The notes under the pieces: model-generated
Told to the model about the DNA's origin: nothing
Seen by the model: only the letters and a program-made list of their open reading frames with translations
The model's database searches: none
DNA from: an uncultured Mycobacterium sp.
GTDB lineage: Bacteria; Actinomycetota; Actinomycetes; Mycobacteriales; Mycobacteriaceae
Assembly: GCA_900078375.1 (NCBI GenBank)
Contig: FLQS01000078.1
Span: 110,283 to 174,282 of the forward strand
Direction of reading: 5' to 3'
Length of the DNA: 64,000 nt
Shown: in pieces, positions 26,780-35,398 of the stretch
How positions within the stretch are numbered: the stretch's first letter is position 1
Layout of the letters: every line of letters starts with the position of its first letter
Program-made: the position numbers and the translations under genes

Positions 26780-27733
26780 TCAGCCCACAGTGATGGCGTC
26801 CAACCGCTCCTTGATGAACGCCGACGACGTCACCGGCGTGAGCCCGGCCACCCGCCCGATCGGCGGTGCCAGCGGGGTGACCAGCGCGTCGTGGTTGGCC
26901 TCGTAGAAGTAGATGAGCGAAATCAGGTCCTCCTCGGGGGCATGCGGCTGCGGAGGTAGTACCCGATGCCGGCCCGACGGCCAGCGCCGTCCACTCCAGT
27001 ACTCGAGAAGGTCGCCGATGTTGATCGTCAGCGCCGCGGGGTCGTACGGCGCGTCCTCCCATCCGTCAGCCTCGGAAAAGACTTGCAGCCCACCGGCTCC
27101 GGGCTCACGATCCAGGATCGTGACGGTGCCGAAGTCGGTGTGCGGACCGATCCGGAACTGCCCCGGCTGGGGCTCACCGACGACGCTGACCGGCGGGTAG
27201 TGGTTGATGTTCATCGTCCAGGTGGGCCGGTCGGCCAGGGTGACGAACGGATTCTCCGGCAGCCGCAGCGCATGCGCCATCAGCGCCAGCAGGTCGTCGG
27301 CCAGCCGACGCATGGCCGCGGTGTACTCGTTCACCAACGATTGCAGTTCGGCCACCTCGGCCGGCCAGACGTTGGGCGCGAACCAGATCCGGTCCACCTC
27401 GGGATCGCCGACGGTGGTTTCGGCGCCCAGGCTGTAGCTCTCCTTGAGGTCGGGCGGTGTCTCGGTGCCCTCGGCGTAGGCATTGGCCTCCGCACCGGGT
27501 GCGATCCAGCCGTGCCCGCCCACCGGCACCGAGTACCGCCGTTTGACGTCGTCGGGCAGGCTGAAGAACGCCCGCGACGCGGCCCGCACCCCGGCAGCCA
27601 GCTCCGGGGCGATGCCGTGGCCGGTCACGAGGATGAAGCCGGCTTGCTGCAGTCCCTCGTCGAGTTCGGCGGCGACGGCGTCGGCCTGCACTCCCCCGGC
27701 GTGCCAGCGGGAGATGTCTACGGTCGCGATCAC
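26780..27733 (-). CDS. Non-heme Fe(II) oxygenase, isopenicillin-N-synthase-like fold
   Basis: A 317-residue IPNS/2-oxoglutarate dioxygenase-family protein. The N-terminal DIOX_N region includes GFILVTGHG. The iron ligands are His198 and Asp200 (HTDFGTVTI) and a distal His256 in SGRHRVLP. The usual 2-oxoglutarate-binding Arg of the RxS motif appears to be Leu270 (LIS at 270-272), so the cosubstrate is uncertain. The start is GTG at 27733, overlapping the deaminase stop by 4 nt. With the deaminase and NCS1 permease upstream it forms a coupled operon. Fungal thymine 7-hydroxylases belong to this fold, so oxidation of a nucleobase is a reasonable guess, not shown. Confidence 0.82.
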   Translation of the reverse strand: MIATVDISRWHAGGVQADAVAAELDEGLQQAGFILVTGHGIAPELAAGVRAASRAFFSLPDDVKRRYSVPVGGHGWIAPGAEANAYAEGTETPPDLKESYSLGAETTVGDPEVDRIWFAPNVWPAEVAELQSLVNEYTAAMRRLADDLLALMAHALRLPENPFVTLADRPTWTMNINHYPPVSVVGEPQPGQFRIGPHTDFGTVTILDREPGAGGLQVFSEADGWEDAPYDPAALTINIGDLLEYWSGRRWPSGRHRVLPPQPHAPEEDLISLIYFYEANHDALVTPLAPPIGRVAGLTPVTSSAFIKERLDAITVG

Positions 27734-28176
27734 TCGGCGACTCCGATGTCCTCGTTCCACAGTTCGGGATTCGCGGCGATGAACTCCGTCATCATCGTCG
27801 CGCAGCGCTCGTCGTCCAGCACCGTCACGTCGACGCCGTGCTCGGCCAGCCAGTCGTGGCCACCGGTGAACGTCCGACTCTCCCCGATCAGCACCGCACC
27901 GATGTTGAACTGGCGCACCAGCCCGCTGCAGTACCAGCACGGCGCGAGCGTGGTGACCATGATCGTCGAGCGGTAGTCGCGCTGACGGCCGGCGGCCCGG
28001 AAGGCGTCGGTCTCGGCGTGCACTGACGGGTCGTCCTGCTGTACGCGGCGGTTGTGGCCGCTGCCCAACAGCACTCCATCGACGCTGAACAGCGCGGCGC
28101 CGATCGGGATTCCGCCCTCCGCCAAGCCTTTTCGAGCCTCTTGGTAGGCGACGTCGAGCATGGCCTGAGGGGTCAT
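27730..28176 (-). CDS. Zinc-dependent cytidine/cytosine-type deaminase
   Basis: A 148-residue deaminase. The zinc site is visible: His53-Ala-Glu55 (HAETDAF) and Pro79-Cys80...Cys83 (PCWYC). The length and PCxxC context fit small cytosine/guanine deaminases of the yeast FCY1 or GuaD type rather than tRNA adenosine deaminase. It is coupled by 4-nt overlaps to the permease upstream (ATGA at 28173-28176) and the oxygenase downstream. The likely substrate is an imported nucleobase; which one is not decidable here. The ORF reaches further upstream in frame, but that part lies over the permease and lacks family sequence. Confidence 0.85.
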   Translation of the reverse strand: MTPQAMLDVAYQEARKGLAEGGIPIGAALFSVDGVLLGSGHNRRVQQDDPSVHAETDAFRAAGRQRDYRSTIMVTTLAPCWYCSGLVRQFNIGAVLIGESRTFTGGHDWLAEHGVDVTVLDDERCATMMTEFIAANPELWNEDIGVAE

Positions 28177-29582
28177 ACCGCTGCGCGTTCGGCGGCGATC
28201 TTCGATCGGCATAGCACAAGATAACTGGCGCCGGCGATCAGGAAGCCCACGAAGAACGTGATGTCGCCGAGCTGCGGCAGCGTCCTGGCGATGTAGCCGA
28301 CGAACTTCTCCTGGTTGGAGAACAGCAGCACCGACACCACCAGGCCGATGGCGAAGGACGCGAATCCACCCCAGTTTGCGTAGCTGCGGTCGTAGAGGAA
28401 TCCGGCGATGGACTGGCCCCGGCGCAGGTACTGGTCGGCGAACACCACACCCAGCCACGGTCCGATCCAGTAGGCGATGATCAGCAGGAAGGCCTCGTAG
28501 CTCGCGGCGGCGTCGGCCAGCGCCCACCACGCGATGCAAAAGCCCGCGACGCCGAAGAACACCGTGACCAGCGCGCGTGCGATGTGGTGCGGCAGCTTGA
28601 CGCCGATGGTCACGAAAGCCATTGCACCGGAATAGATGTTGATCGCGTTCGCGGCGATGGCACCCACTGCGATAGCCAGCAGGGTGGCCTTGGCCAGCGG
28701 CGAGGCCAGCTCACTGGTGAATGCCTCGGTGGGGTTATCGGAGAGCGCGGGGCCGATGGTCACCGATGCCGCACCCACAATTTCGAGGATCACGCACGAC
28801 AGGAACAGTCCCATCGAGGCGAAAAGCCCGGTGCGGGCGGTCGACACCGTCGCGGGCAGATACCGGGTGTAGTCGGCGGCGTACGGCGTCCAGCCCGCGG
28901 CGTAGCCGAAGGCGGTGCCGACGGTCAGCAGGAAGCCACCGAGGCCACCGACGCCGCCGTCGACCGCGGGTGCGTCGAAGTGAGATTTGGTGAGGATCAC
29001 CACCGAGGCGACCGCGAAGATCACCGCGAGCACCGGGAACGACCAGCGCTCGAACGCCTGAACGAGATTGTGGCCGAAGAACGCGAACCCGGTCTGGATC
29101 AGCACGACGATGACCAATGCGGGCAGCGGCCCGATTCCGAAAAGGGTGGACAGGGCGAAGGCGCCGCTGACGCTGTTGGTGGCGAACCAGCCGACCCCGG
29201 CGGTCACCGACATCAGTACCGATGGCACCGCATTGCCCTTGAAGCCGAACGCCATCCGGCCCAACACCATCTGCGGCACGCCATGCAACGGCCCGCGGGC
29301 GGACAGGAAGTAGTGCGCGATCGCGCCCAGCCCGGTACCGATCACGATGCCGGCGACGGCCTGCCAGAACGTCATCCCGTAGACGGCCACCGCGAGCACG
29401 CCGACGAAGATCGTCGCGAACTCGAGGTTGGGTGACGTCCACGTCCAGAACAGCTGACGCGGCTTGCCGTGCCGGTCTTCGTGGGCGATGAATTCGTTGC
29501 CACCGGGTTCGACGGCCACCAATTTGTCGCGGTAGGTGCCGTCGCTCTGCACGCTCGGCTCAGCCGGTTCAGCCACTGTCAT
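28173..29582 (-). CDS. NCS1-family permease (cytosine/purine/allantoin type)
   Basis: A 469-residue transporter with about 12 hydrophobic helices. The NCS1 features include the N-terminal loop GKPRQLFWTWTSPNLEFATIF (here TWTSPNLEF), GPLHGVPQMVLGRMAFGFKGN and the later WTPYAADYTRYLP. Members import cytosine, uracil, allantoin, hydantoins or vitamins with H+ or Na+. It is the first gene of a three-gene operon with a deaminase and an Fe oxygenase. It lies 49 bases after the CPWC oxidoreductase gene on the same strand, so readthrough from that gene is possible. Confidence 0.88.
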   Translation of the reverse strand: MTVAEPAEPSVQSDGTYRDKLVAVEPGGNEFIAHEDRHGKPRQLFWTWTSPNLEFATIFVGVLAVAVYGMTFWQAVAGIVIGTGLGAIAHYFLSARGPLHGVPQMVLGRMAFGFKGNAVPSVLMSVTAGVGWFATNSVSGAFALSTLFGIGPLPALVIVVLIQTGFAFFGHNLVQAFERWSFPVLAVIFAVASVVILTKSHFDAPAVDGGVGGLGGFLLTVGTAFGYAAGWTPYAADYTRYLPATVSTARTGLFASMGLFLSCVILEIVGAASVTIGPALSDNPTEAFTSELASPLAKATLLAIAVGAIAANAINIYSGAMAFVTIGVKLPHHIARALVTVFFGVAGFCIAWWALADAAASYEAFLLIIAYWIGPWLGVVFADQYLRRGQSIAGFLYDRSYANWGGFASFAIGLVVSVLLFSNQEKFVGYIARTLPQLGDITFFVGFLIAGASYLVLCRSKIAAERAAV

Positions 29583-29631
29583 GGACTAAAGGTTGTACCT
29601 CGCGAGCCGGCGCGCAACCGGAGCGGAAAAG

Positions 29632-30240
29632 TCAGTCGAACTGCGGGTCTTCGGTCCGGGTCCGCTTGAGCTCCCAGAAGTGCGGGTAGGCGGCGAACGT
29701 CACCGACGCGTCCCACAGCTTTCCGGCTTCCTCACCGCGCGGAATGCGGGAGAGCACCGGGCCGAAGAACGCCACCCCGTTGATGTGGATGGTCGGCGTG
29801 CCGACATCCTCGCCGACAGCGTCCATACCCTCGTGATGGCTCTTGCGCAGGGCGTCGTCGTACTTGTCGGTGGTGGCGGCCTCGGCGAGCTCGGCCGGCA
29901 GGCCCACCTCCGCCAGCGACTCGGAGATGATGACGTCGAAGTCCTTGTTGCCCTCGTTGTGGATGCGGGTGCCCATCGCGGTGTAGAGCGGCGCGAGTAC
30001 CTCGCGGCCGTGGGCCTGCTCGGCGGCGATGGCAACCCGGACCGGACCCCATGCCTTCTTCAGGCCCTCGCGGTACTCCTCGGGCAGGTCACGGCCCTCA
30101 TTGAGGACGGCCAGGCTCATCACCCGAAAGTCGACGTCGATATCGCGCACCTTCTCGACTTCGAGAATCCAGCGCGAGGTGATCCAACACCACGGGCACA
30201 GCGGGTCGAACCAGAAACCGGCTTTCGCCTTCTCGGACAT
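29632..30240 (-). CDS. DsbA-fold CPWC oxidoreductase (mycothiol-dependent nitroreductase type)
   Basis: A 202-residue thioredoxin-superfamily protein with the DsbA-like insertion. The redox motif is PLCPWCW (Cys15 and Cys18). A cis-Pro region is in VGTPTIHING. It is the likely homologue of M. tuberculosis Rv2466c, a mycothiol-dependent reductase that activates nitro-prodrugs, known from the family; the gene order rpiB/Rv2466c/pepN is kept apart from an inserted operon. The start at 30240 gives MSEKAKAGFWF; the upstream ORF extension is not family-like. It is cytoplasmic (no signal peptide). Confidence 0.9.
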   Translation of the reverse strand: MSEKAKAGFWFDPLCPWCWITSRWILEVEKVRDIDVDFRVMSLAVLNEGRDLPEEYREGLKKAWGPVRVAIAAEQAHGREVLAPLYTAMGTRIHNEGNKDFDVIISESLAEVGLPAELAEAATTDKYDDALRKSHHEGMDAVGEDVGTPTIHINGVAFFGPVLSRIPRGEEAGKLWDASVTFAAYPHFWELKRTRTEDPQFD

Positions 30241-30325
30241 ACGGGCTCCTTCTCGCGACAGACGCAGACCATCATCACAACTCATCCCGATGGAACGCTG
30301 TTCCCACTCCCACTAAGTTGGATGC

Positions 30326-32896
30326 GTGGCACTTCCCAATCTCACCCGTGACGAGGCCATCGAGCGCGCCGCTCTGGTCACCGTCGGCAACTACCGGATC
30401 GTCCTCGACCTGAATTCTGGGGAAAAGACGTTCCGGTCCACCACCACCGTCGAGTTCGAGGCGCTCCCCGGTGCCGATACGTACATCGACCTGGCCGCCG
30501 ACACGGTGCGCAGCGCCGTGCTCAACGGCATCGCGATCGACGTGTCCGGGTATGACGAGTCCACCGGCATCCCGCTGCAGGGGCTGGCCAAGACCAACGT
30601 TCTGGTGGTCGACGCCGACTGCCGCTACTCCAACACCGGCGAGGGATTGCACCGCTTCGTCGACCCCGTCGACGGCGAGGTGTACCTGTACTCGCAATTC
30701 GAAACCGCCGACGCCAAGCGGATGTTCGCGTGCTTCGACCAGCCCGACCTCAAGGCGACGTTCGACGTGACGGTCACCGCGCCGTCGCACTGGCAGGTGA
30801 TCTCCAACGGTGCGACCACCGTGGTCGACGAGGACGGCAAGGCGAAGGTCCACACCTTCGCCACCACCCCGCGCATGAGTACCTATCTGGTCGCGCTGAT
30901 CGCCGGCCCGTACGCGCGTTGGGACGACGTCTACGCCGACGAGCACGGCGAAATCCCGCTAGGCCTGTTCTGCCGGTCCTCGCTGGCGGAGTACATGGAC
31001 GCCGAGCGGCTGTTCACCGAGACCAAGCAGGGCTTCGGGTTCTATCACCGCAACTTCGGGGTGCCGTACGCATTCGGCAAGTACGACCAGTTGTTCGTAC
31101 CCGAATTCAATGCCGGCGCAATGGAGAACGCCGGCGCGGTGACCTTCCTGGAGGACTACGTCTTCCGGTCCAAGGTCACCCGGTACAGCTATGAGCGCCG
31201 GGCCGAGACGGTGCTGCACGAGATGGCGCACATGTGGTTCGGCGACCTGGTGACGATGACGTGGTGGGACGACCTGTGGCTCAACGAGTCGTTCGCCACC
31301 TTCGCCTCGGTGCTGTGCCAGGCCGAGGCCACCGAGTACGACCAGGCGTGGACGACGTTCGCCAACGTGGAGAAGTCGTGGGCCTACCGCCAGGACCAGC
31401 TGCCGTCGACCCATCCGGTCGCCGCTGATATCCCCGACCTGCACGCCGTCGAGGTCAACTTCGACGGCATCACCTACGCCAAGGGCGCCAGCGTGCTCAA
31501 GCAGCTGGTCGCCTACGTCGGTCTGGAGCACTTCCTGGCCGGGCTGCGCGACTACTTCGCCGCGCACGCCTTCGACAACGCGACGTTCGACGACCTGCTG
31601 GGGGCGTTGGAGAAGGCCTCCGGCCGCGACCTGTCGGACTGGGGTCGGCAGTGGCTCAAGACCACCGGGCTGAACACGCTGCGCGCCGACTTCGACGTCG
31701 ACGCCGACGGCCGGTTCACCCGGTTCGCGATCGCCCAGGGCGGAGCCGCACCCGGCGCCGGCGAGACCCGCGTGCACCGGCTCGCGGTCGGCATCTACGA
31801 CGACGACCCCACGACCGGCAAGCTCGTGCGGGTGCACCGCGAGGAACTCGACGTGTCCGGTCCGCTGACCGACGTTCCTGCGCTGCAGGGAGTTTCGCGG
31901 GGCAAGCTGATCCTGGTCAACGACGACGACCTGACCTACTGCTCGCTGCGGTTGGACGAGCTGTCACTGCAGACCGCGCTGAGCCGCATCGCCGACATCG
32001 AGGAGCCGCTGCCCCGCACCCTGGTCTGGTCGGCGGCGTGGGAGATGACCCGAGACGCCGAACTGAAGGCCCGTGACTTCGTGGCGCTGGTGATGAGCGG
32101 CATCCAGGCTGAGACCGAAGTGGGCGTTGCTCAGCGGCTACTGCTGCAGGCGCAGACCGCACTGAACTCCTATGCCGATCCGGCGTGGGCGTGCGCCAAC
32201 GGCTGGCCGGCCTTCGCCGACCGGCTACTGGACCTGGCGCGTGAGTCGGCACCGGGTTCGGACCACCAGCTGGCGTTCGTCAACGCGCTGTGCACATCGG
32301 TGCTGCAGCTGCACCACATCGCGGTGCTGGCGACGCTGCTGGACAACGAACCCGCCGAAGTGAACCTGGCGGGCCTGGTGATCGACACCGATCTGCGCTG
32401 GCGCATCGTCACCGCACTGGCCGCCTCCGGCGATCTCGACGGCGACGGGCCCGAGAGCCCGTTCATCGAGGCCGAGGCGCAGCGCGATCCGACCGCCGCC
32501 GGTCGCCGCCACGCGGCGGCTGCCGCGGCAGCGCGCCCGCAGCTCGCGGTCAAGGACGCCGCGTGGCAGCAGGTGATCGAGGACGACACCCTGGCCAATA
32601 TCACCGCGCGATCGATCATCGGCGGGTTCGCGCCCGCCGGGCAGAGCGCGCTGTTGCAGCCGTTCACCGCGCGCTACTTCGACGCGATCCCCGGGGTCTG
32701 GGAGCGCCGGTCCAGCGAGGTGGCTCAGACGGTGGTGATCGGCCTGTACCCGTCGTGGGATATCAGCGAGGAGGCCCTGGCGGCCGCCGACACATTCCTC
32801 GGCGGCGAGCTGCCGTCGGCGTTGCGGAGGCTGGTTCTCGAAGGCCGGGCAGGTACCGAACGCTCACTGAAAGCGCGCGCCTTCGACGCTGGTTAG
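30326..32896 (+). CDS. pepN: Aminopeptidase N (M1 family)
   Basis: An 856-residue zinc aminopeptidase. The substrate-anchoring GAMEN motif is NAGAMENAGAV. The zinc site HExxH(18)E is seen as HEMAHMW, followed after 18 residues by the E in NESFA. A C-terminal ERAP1-like helical domain covers the last 300 residues. It trims N-terminal residues of peptides in the cytoplasm. Start GTG at 30326. It is divergent from the CPWC oxidoreductase gene by 85 bases. Confidence 0.97.
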   Translation: MALPNLTRDEAIERAALVTVGNYRIVLDLNSGEKTFRSTTTVEFEALPGADTYIDLAADTVRSAVLNGIAIDVSGYDESTGIPLQGLAKTNVLVVDADCRYSNTGEGLHRFVDPVDGEVYLYSQFETADAKRMFACFDQPDLKATFDVTVTAPSHWQVISNGATTVVDEDGKAKVHTFATTPRMSTYLVALIAGPYARWDDVYADEHGEIPLGLFCRSSLAEYMDAERLFTETKQGFGFYHRNFGVPYAFGKYDQLFVPEFNAGAMENAGAVTFLEDYVFRSKVTRYSYERRAETVLHEMAHMWFGDLVTMTWWDDLWLNESFATFASVLCQAEATEYDQAWTTFANVEKSWAYRQDQLPSTHPVAADIPDLHAVEVNFDGITYAKGASVLKQLVAYVGLEHFLAGLRDYFAAHAFDNATFDDLLGALEKASGRDLSDWGRQWLKTTGLNTLRADFDVDADGRFTRFAIAQGGAAPGAGETRVHRLAVGIYDDDPTTGKLVRVHREELDVSGPLTDVPALQGVSRGKLILVNDDDLTYCSLRLDELSLQTALSRIADIEEPLPRTLVWSAAWEMTRDAELKARDFVALVMSGIQAETEVGVAQRLLLQAQTALNSYADPAWACANGWPAFADRLLDLARESAPGSDHQLAFVNALCTSVLQLHHIAVLATLLDNEPAEVNLAGLVIDTDLRWRIVTALAASGDLDGDGPESPFIEAEAQRDPTAAGRRHAAAAAAARPQLAVKDAAWQQVIEDDTLANITARSIIGGFAPAGQSALLQPFTARYFDAIPGVWERRSSEVAQTVVIGLYPSWDISEEALAAADTFLGGELPSALRRLVLEGRAGTERSLKARAFDAG

Positions 32897-32919
32897 CCTC
32901 GCGCTGCAAAAATGCAGCG

Positions 32920-33276
32920 ATGGCAGCCACCAATAGTCGGCGGGCCCGCGCGGCACGCAGGCGCACCAAGCGCGTCAAGGCGGTGGTCAACGACCTGACC
33001 GAGGCGCAGTGGGCAGCGATCAAAGACGCGTGGAACGGCTGCGCCTACTGCGGCGCCACCGGTAAACCCCTGCAGCGGGACTGCGTCATGGCGATATCCC
33101 GCGGCGGTCGCTACACGATCGACAACGTGGTGCCCGCCTGCGCGGCGTGCAATGCGAGCAAGTGCAATGACGAGGTCACCGGTTGGCTGCGCCGCAAGCG
33201 GCTGGACGAACGCGGCTTCCTCGAGCGGTACGTCCAGATCCGCGCGGAGCTGCTCGCTCCGGCCGACGCCGGCTGA
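32920..33276 (+). CDS. HNH endonuclease domain protein, small
   Basis: A 118-residue protein. After a basic N-terminus (SRRARAARRRTKR) there is a zinc-ribbon-type HNH core: CAYCGATG, then AISRGGRYTIDNVVPACAACNASK. The expected HNH His may be replaced (D-C-V-M-A-I instead of D-H-V), so nuclease activity is uncertain. It starts 23 bases after the pepN stop on the same strand. Not the Rv2469c-type HNH, which lies at 34217-34849. Confidence 0.75.
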   Translation: MAATNSRRARAARRRTKRVKAVVNDLTEAQWAAIKDAWNGCAYCGATGKPLQRDCVMAISRGGRYTIDNVVPACAACNASKCNDEVTGWLRRKRLDERGFLERYVQIRAELLAPADAG

Positions 33277-33494
33277 GGCCCAGTGATAGGTGCTGTGCCC
33301 GCCTTCGAGCGACAATCCTGGGCGCCGACTCCTATCGGGCGCGCGTCTACGTGAGATTGAAACTACGCAGACGCCTACTCGCACTTCCGCTGCGTGAATT
33401 CAATCTCGTGGATGAACCACGCGACTACCCACCCGTTGTCGCTCGGAGGCGGGCAACAACCATGTGCCCAGGGCAGAGAAGGGGCCGACGGCAA

Positions 33495-33980
33495 CTACGG
33501 GCGAGAGATCGCTGCCGACATCACCCGGACGGCGCTGACCAGCCCGTCGATGAGGTTGCCCTCTTTGAACGCCGACGCGGCTGCCGACACCCCGAGCGGG
33601 GCCGCCGACTCCGCGCCACGGCTGCGCACGTCCGCGCCGTAGACCACCTCGATCGCCTTCTGATCGGGCGACACGGCCAGCAGCACCGCGTTGTTCGGGG
33701 TGGGAACGTCGGCGAGGATCTCGCGGGCCCGGGCTGCGGTGTCGCCGCCCAGGTCGCCGATGTAGACGGCGAAGCGGGCCTTGGACTGCCGGCTGCCGTA
33801 CTTCAGCGCATCGTCGAGCTCGACCAGCTGGCTGACCGGGAACGGGTAGTGCACCGACAGCTCGCCGGGCTCGGTGACGCCCGAAACCCGTCCGCTGGTC
33901 GTCACCGCGAAGCCGTACGGCAGGTTGGCCGGATCGACGGTCGCTACCGTCCCGTGCTCACCACTTCCCACTTGCTCCAC
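33495..33980 (-). CDS. DUF5130 protein, possible respiratory supercomplex factor
   Basis: A 161-residue soluble-looking protein with a repeated beta-alpha pattern (ARFAVYIGDLGG and AVLLAVSPDQKAIEVVYG) resembling TPM-like domains; this is the DUF5130 (Rv2468c-type) protein. Its start overlaps the ctaJ-like gene by 23 nt. I recall the M. smegmatis counterpart (MSMEG_4692) being found with the cytochrome bcc-aa3 supercomplex; that is memory, not shown by the sequence. GTG at 33980 is used; GTG at 33971 is possible. The 218-base gap downstream (33277-33494) has no recognised element. Confidence 0.75.
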   Translation of the reverse strand: MEQVGSGEHGTVATVDPANLPYGFAVTTSGRVSGVTEPGELSVHYPFPVSQLVELDDALKYGSRQSKARFAVYIGDLGGDTAARAREILADVPTPNNAVLLAVSPDQKAIEVVYGADVRSRGAESAAPLGVSAAASAFKEGNLIDGLVSAVRVMSAAISRP

Positions 33981-34197
33981 CTCCCACGTTCACCTCGGCC
34001 GCACCGTGACCGTGATGGCCACCGTCGGGAACCACCTCGTCGACGGCCGACCACAGGATCGGCGCGTGCGTCCAAGGCTCGGACAACTTGTACGTCGCGG
34101 CGCGCTTGCCCTTGCCGGGAAAAATCAGCAGGGCCAGGACGGCCGCGAGGCCAAACGGGATGCCCACGAACAGCCCGTGGATGACAGCTGCATTCAC
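33958..34197 (-). CDS. ctaJ: Small membrane protein, aa3 oxidase subunit CtaJ candidate
   Basis: A 79-residue protein with one N-terminal transmembrane helix (AAVIHGLFVGIPFGLAAVLALLIF), then a basic loop (PGKGKRAATYKL) and a short C-terminal domain ending in Gly/His-rich sequence. It fits the CtaJ accessory subunit of the mycobacterial cytochrome aa3 oxidase (Rv2468A-type), and sits upstream of DUF5130 as in other mycobacteria. The GTG at 34197 was chosen because it begins directly before the helix; a start at 34233 is possible. Assignment depends on synteny and one-helix topology. Confidence 0.65.
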   Translation of the reverse strand: MNAAVIHGLFVGIPFGLAAVLALLIFPGKGKRAATYKLSEPWTHAPILWSAVDEVVPDGGHHGHGAAEVNVGGGASGKW

Positions 34198-34216
34198 GAG
34201 GCAAACCGTAGCAGTC

Positions 34217-34849
34217 TCACGCTGCGCCCTCACCCAGGTAGCGCACCCAGGCCGGGTCGAGTTCCTTGATGGTGCAGAGCAACCGCCAGTGCTGGCCCTT
34301 CGGCGGCGTCGGCACCAGCCGCAGCGTCCAGCCCAGCTCGCTCAGGAGCTTGTCGGCCTTGCGGTGATTGCACATCGCGCACGCGGCCACGCAGTTCTCC
34401 CACGAGTGCTCACCGCCGCGGCTGCGCGGCACCACATGGTCGACGGTGTCTGCCTTGGAGCCGCAGTACGCGCACCGGAACCGATCGCGGTGCATCAATG
34501 CGGCCCGGGTCATCGGGACACGCGCGCGGTACGGCACGCGGACGAAGCTGCGCAGCCGGATCACCGACGGGACGACAATCGCCCGGGTAGCCGAATGGAT
34601 CACCGGCCCGGCGGGGTCATCGTGGACGACGTCGGCCTTGCCACACAGCAGCATGATCACCGCCCGACGCATGGGGAGCGCCGTCAGCGGTTCGTAGGTC
34701 GAATTCAGTAACAGCACCCGGCGACGTCCCCATACTGATCCGTCGGCCGGGCTGGGTATGTGAGGGTCGGCGTGCAGGCTTGAGCTCGGTAGGGACCCAA
34801 TCGGGCCCGCCGCGGCGCGGTGACCGCGGTTCCGTTTGCGCTGAACCAT
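34217..34849 (-). CDS. HNH endonuclease family protein (Rv2469c type)
   Basis: A 210-residue protein. The C-terminal half has a McrA-like HNH: FRCAYCGSKADTVDHVVPRSRGG, then WENCVAACAMCNHRK. Zinc-binding CxxC pairs and the DHV catalytic motif are intact. The N-terminal half (VLLLNSTYEPLTALPMRRA) is the conserved region found in actinobacterial proteins of this type. The ATG at 34849 has GGAGG four bases upstream. It ends 19 bases before ctaJ. Biological role unknown, possibly DNA repair or restriction-like. Confidence 0.85.
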   Translation of the reverse strand: MVQRKRNRGHRAAAGPIGSLPSSSLHADPHIPSPADGSVWGRRRVLLLNSTYEPLTALPMRRAVIMLLCGKADVVHDDPAGPVIHSATRAIVVPSVIRLRSFVRVPYRARVPMTRAALMHRDRFRCAYCGSKADTVDHVVPRSRGGEHSWENCVAACAMCNHRKADKLLSELGWTLRLVPTPPKGQHWRLLCTIKELDPAWVRYLGEGAA

Positions 34850-34979
34850 TCGTCCTCCGGAGACCAGTCCACCATGGATCCGCGGCAATCGCACGGTTAT
34901 TTGTCCGGTGTTCCCAGGTCAAATCCGTGAACATCGGGTGACGTGGGTCGTGCCGGAAGCCGGCGTACACAATGGTGGG

Positions 34980-35390
34980 GTGACGGAAACTCAGCCCAAC
35001 GGGGATGGGCAGACTTTTTACGACGCGGTGGGCGGCGCTGAGACGTTCCGCAAGATCGTGTCCCGCTTCTACGAGCTGGTTCGAGAGGACGAAGTGCTGC
35101 TTCCGCTCTACCCGCCAGACGAGCTCGACGACGCCGAGGACCGGCTGCGGATGTTCCTCGAGCAGTACTGGGGCGGCCCGCGAACCTACGGCGAGCAGCG
35201 GGGCCACCCCCGGCTCCGGATGCGTCACGCCCCATTCCGGATCGGCTTTCTGGAACGGGACGCGTGGCTGCGCTGCATGCACACCGCCATCGCCTCGATC
35301 GATTCGGCGACGCTCGACGACGAGCATCGCAGTGAACTCCTGGCCTATCTCGAAATGGCCGCGCAATCGATGGTCAACTCCGCCTTCTGA
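34980..35390 (+). CDS. glbO: Group II truncated hemoglobin GlbO
   Basis: A 136-residue truncated globin, known in mycobacteria to bind O2 and associate with membranes. Conserved features are SRFYELV (B10/CD1 Tyr/Phe region), FLEQYWGGPRTY, RGHPRLRMRHAPF with the proximal His, and WLRCMHTAI with the group II Trp at G8. A GTG start at 34980 gives an N-terminus a few residues longer than M. tuberculosis GlbO (Rv2470). It is followed 8 bases later by aglA, so probably cotranscribed. Confidence 0.95.
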   Translation: MTETQPNGDGQTFYDAVGGAETFRKIVSRFYELVREDEVLLPLYPPDELDDAEDRLRMFLEQYWGGPRTYGEQRGHPRLRMRHAPFRIGFLERDAWLRCMHTAIASIDSATLDDEHRSELLAYLEMAAQSMVNSAF

Positions 35391-35398
35391 GGACGCCT

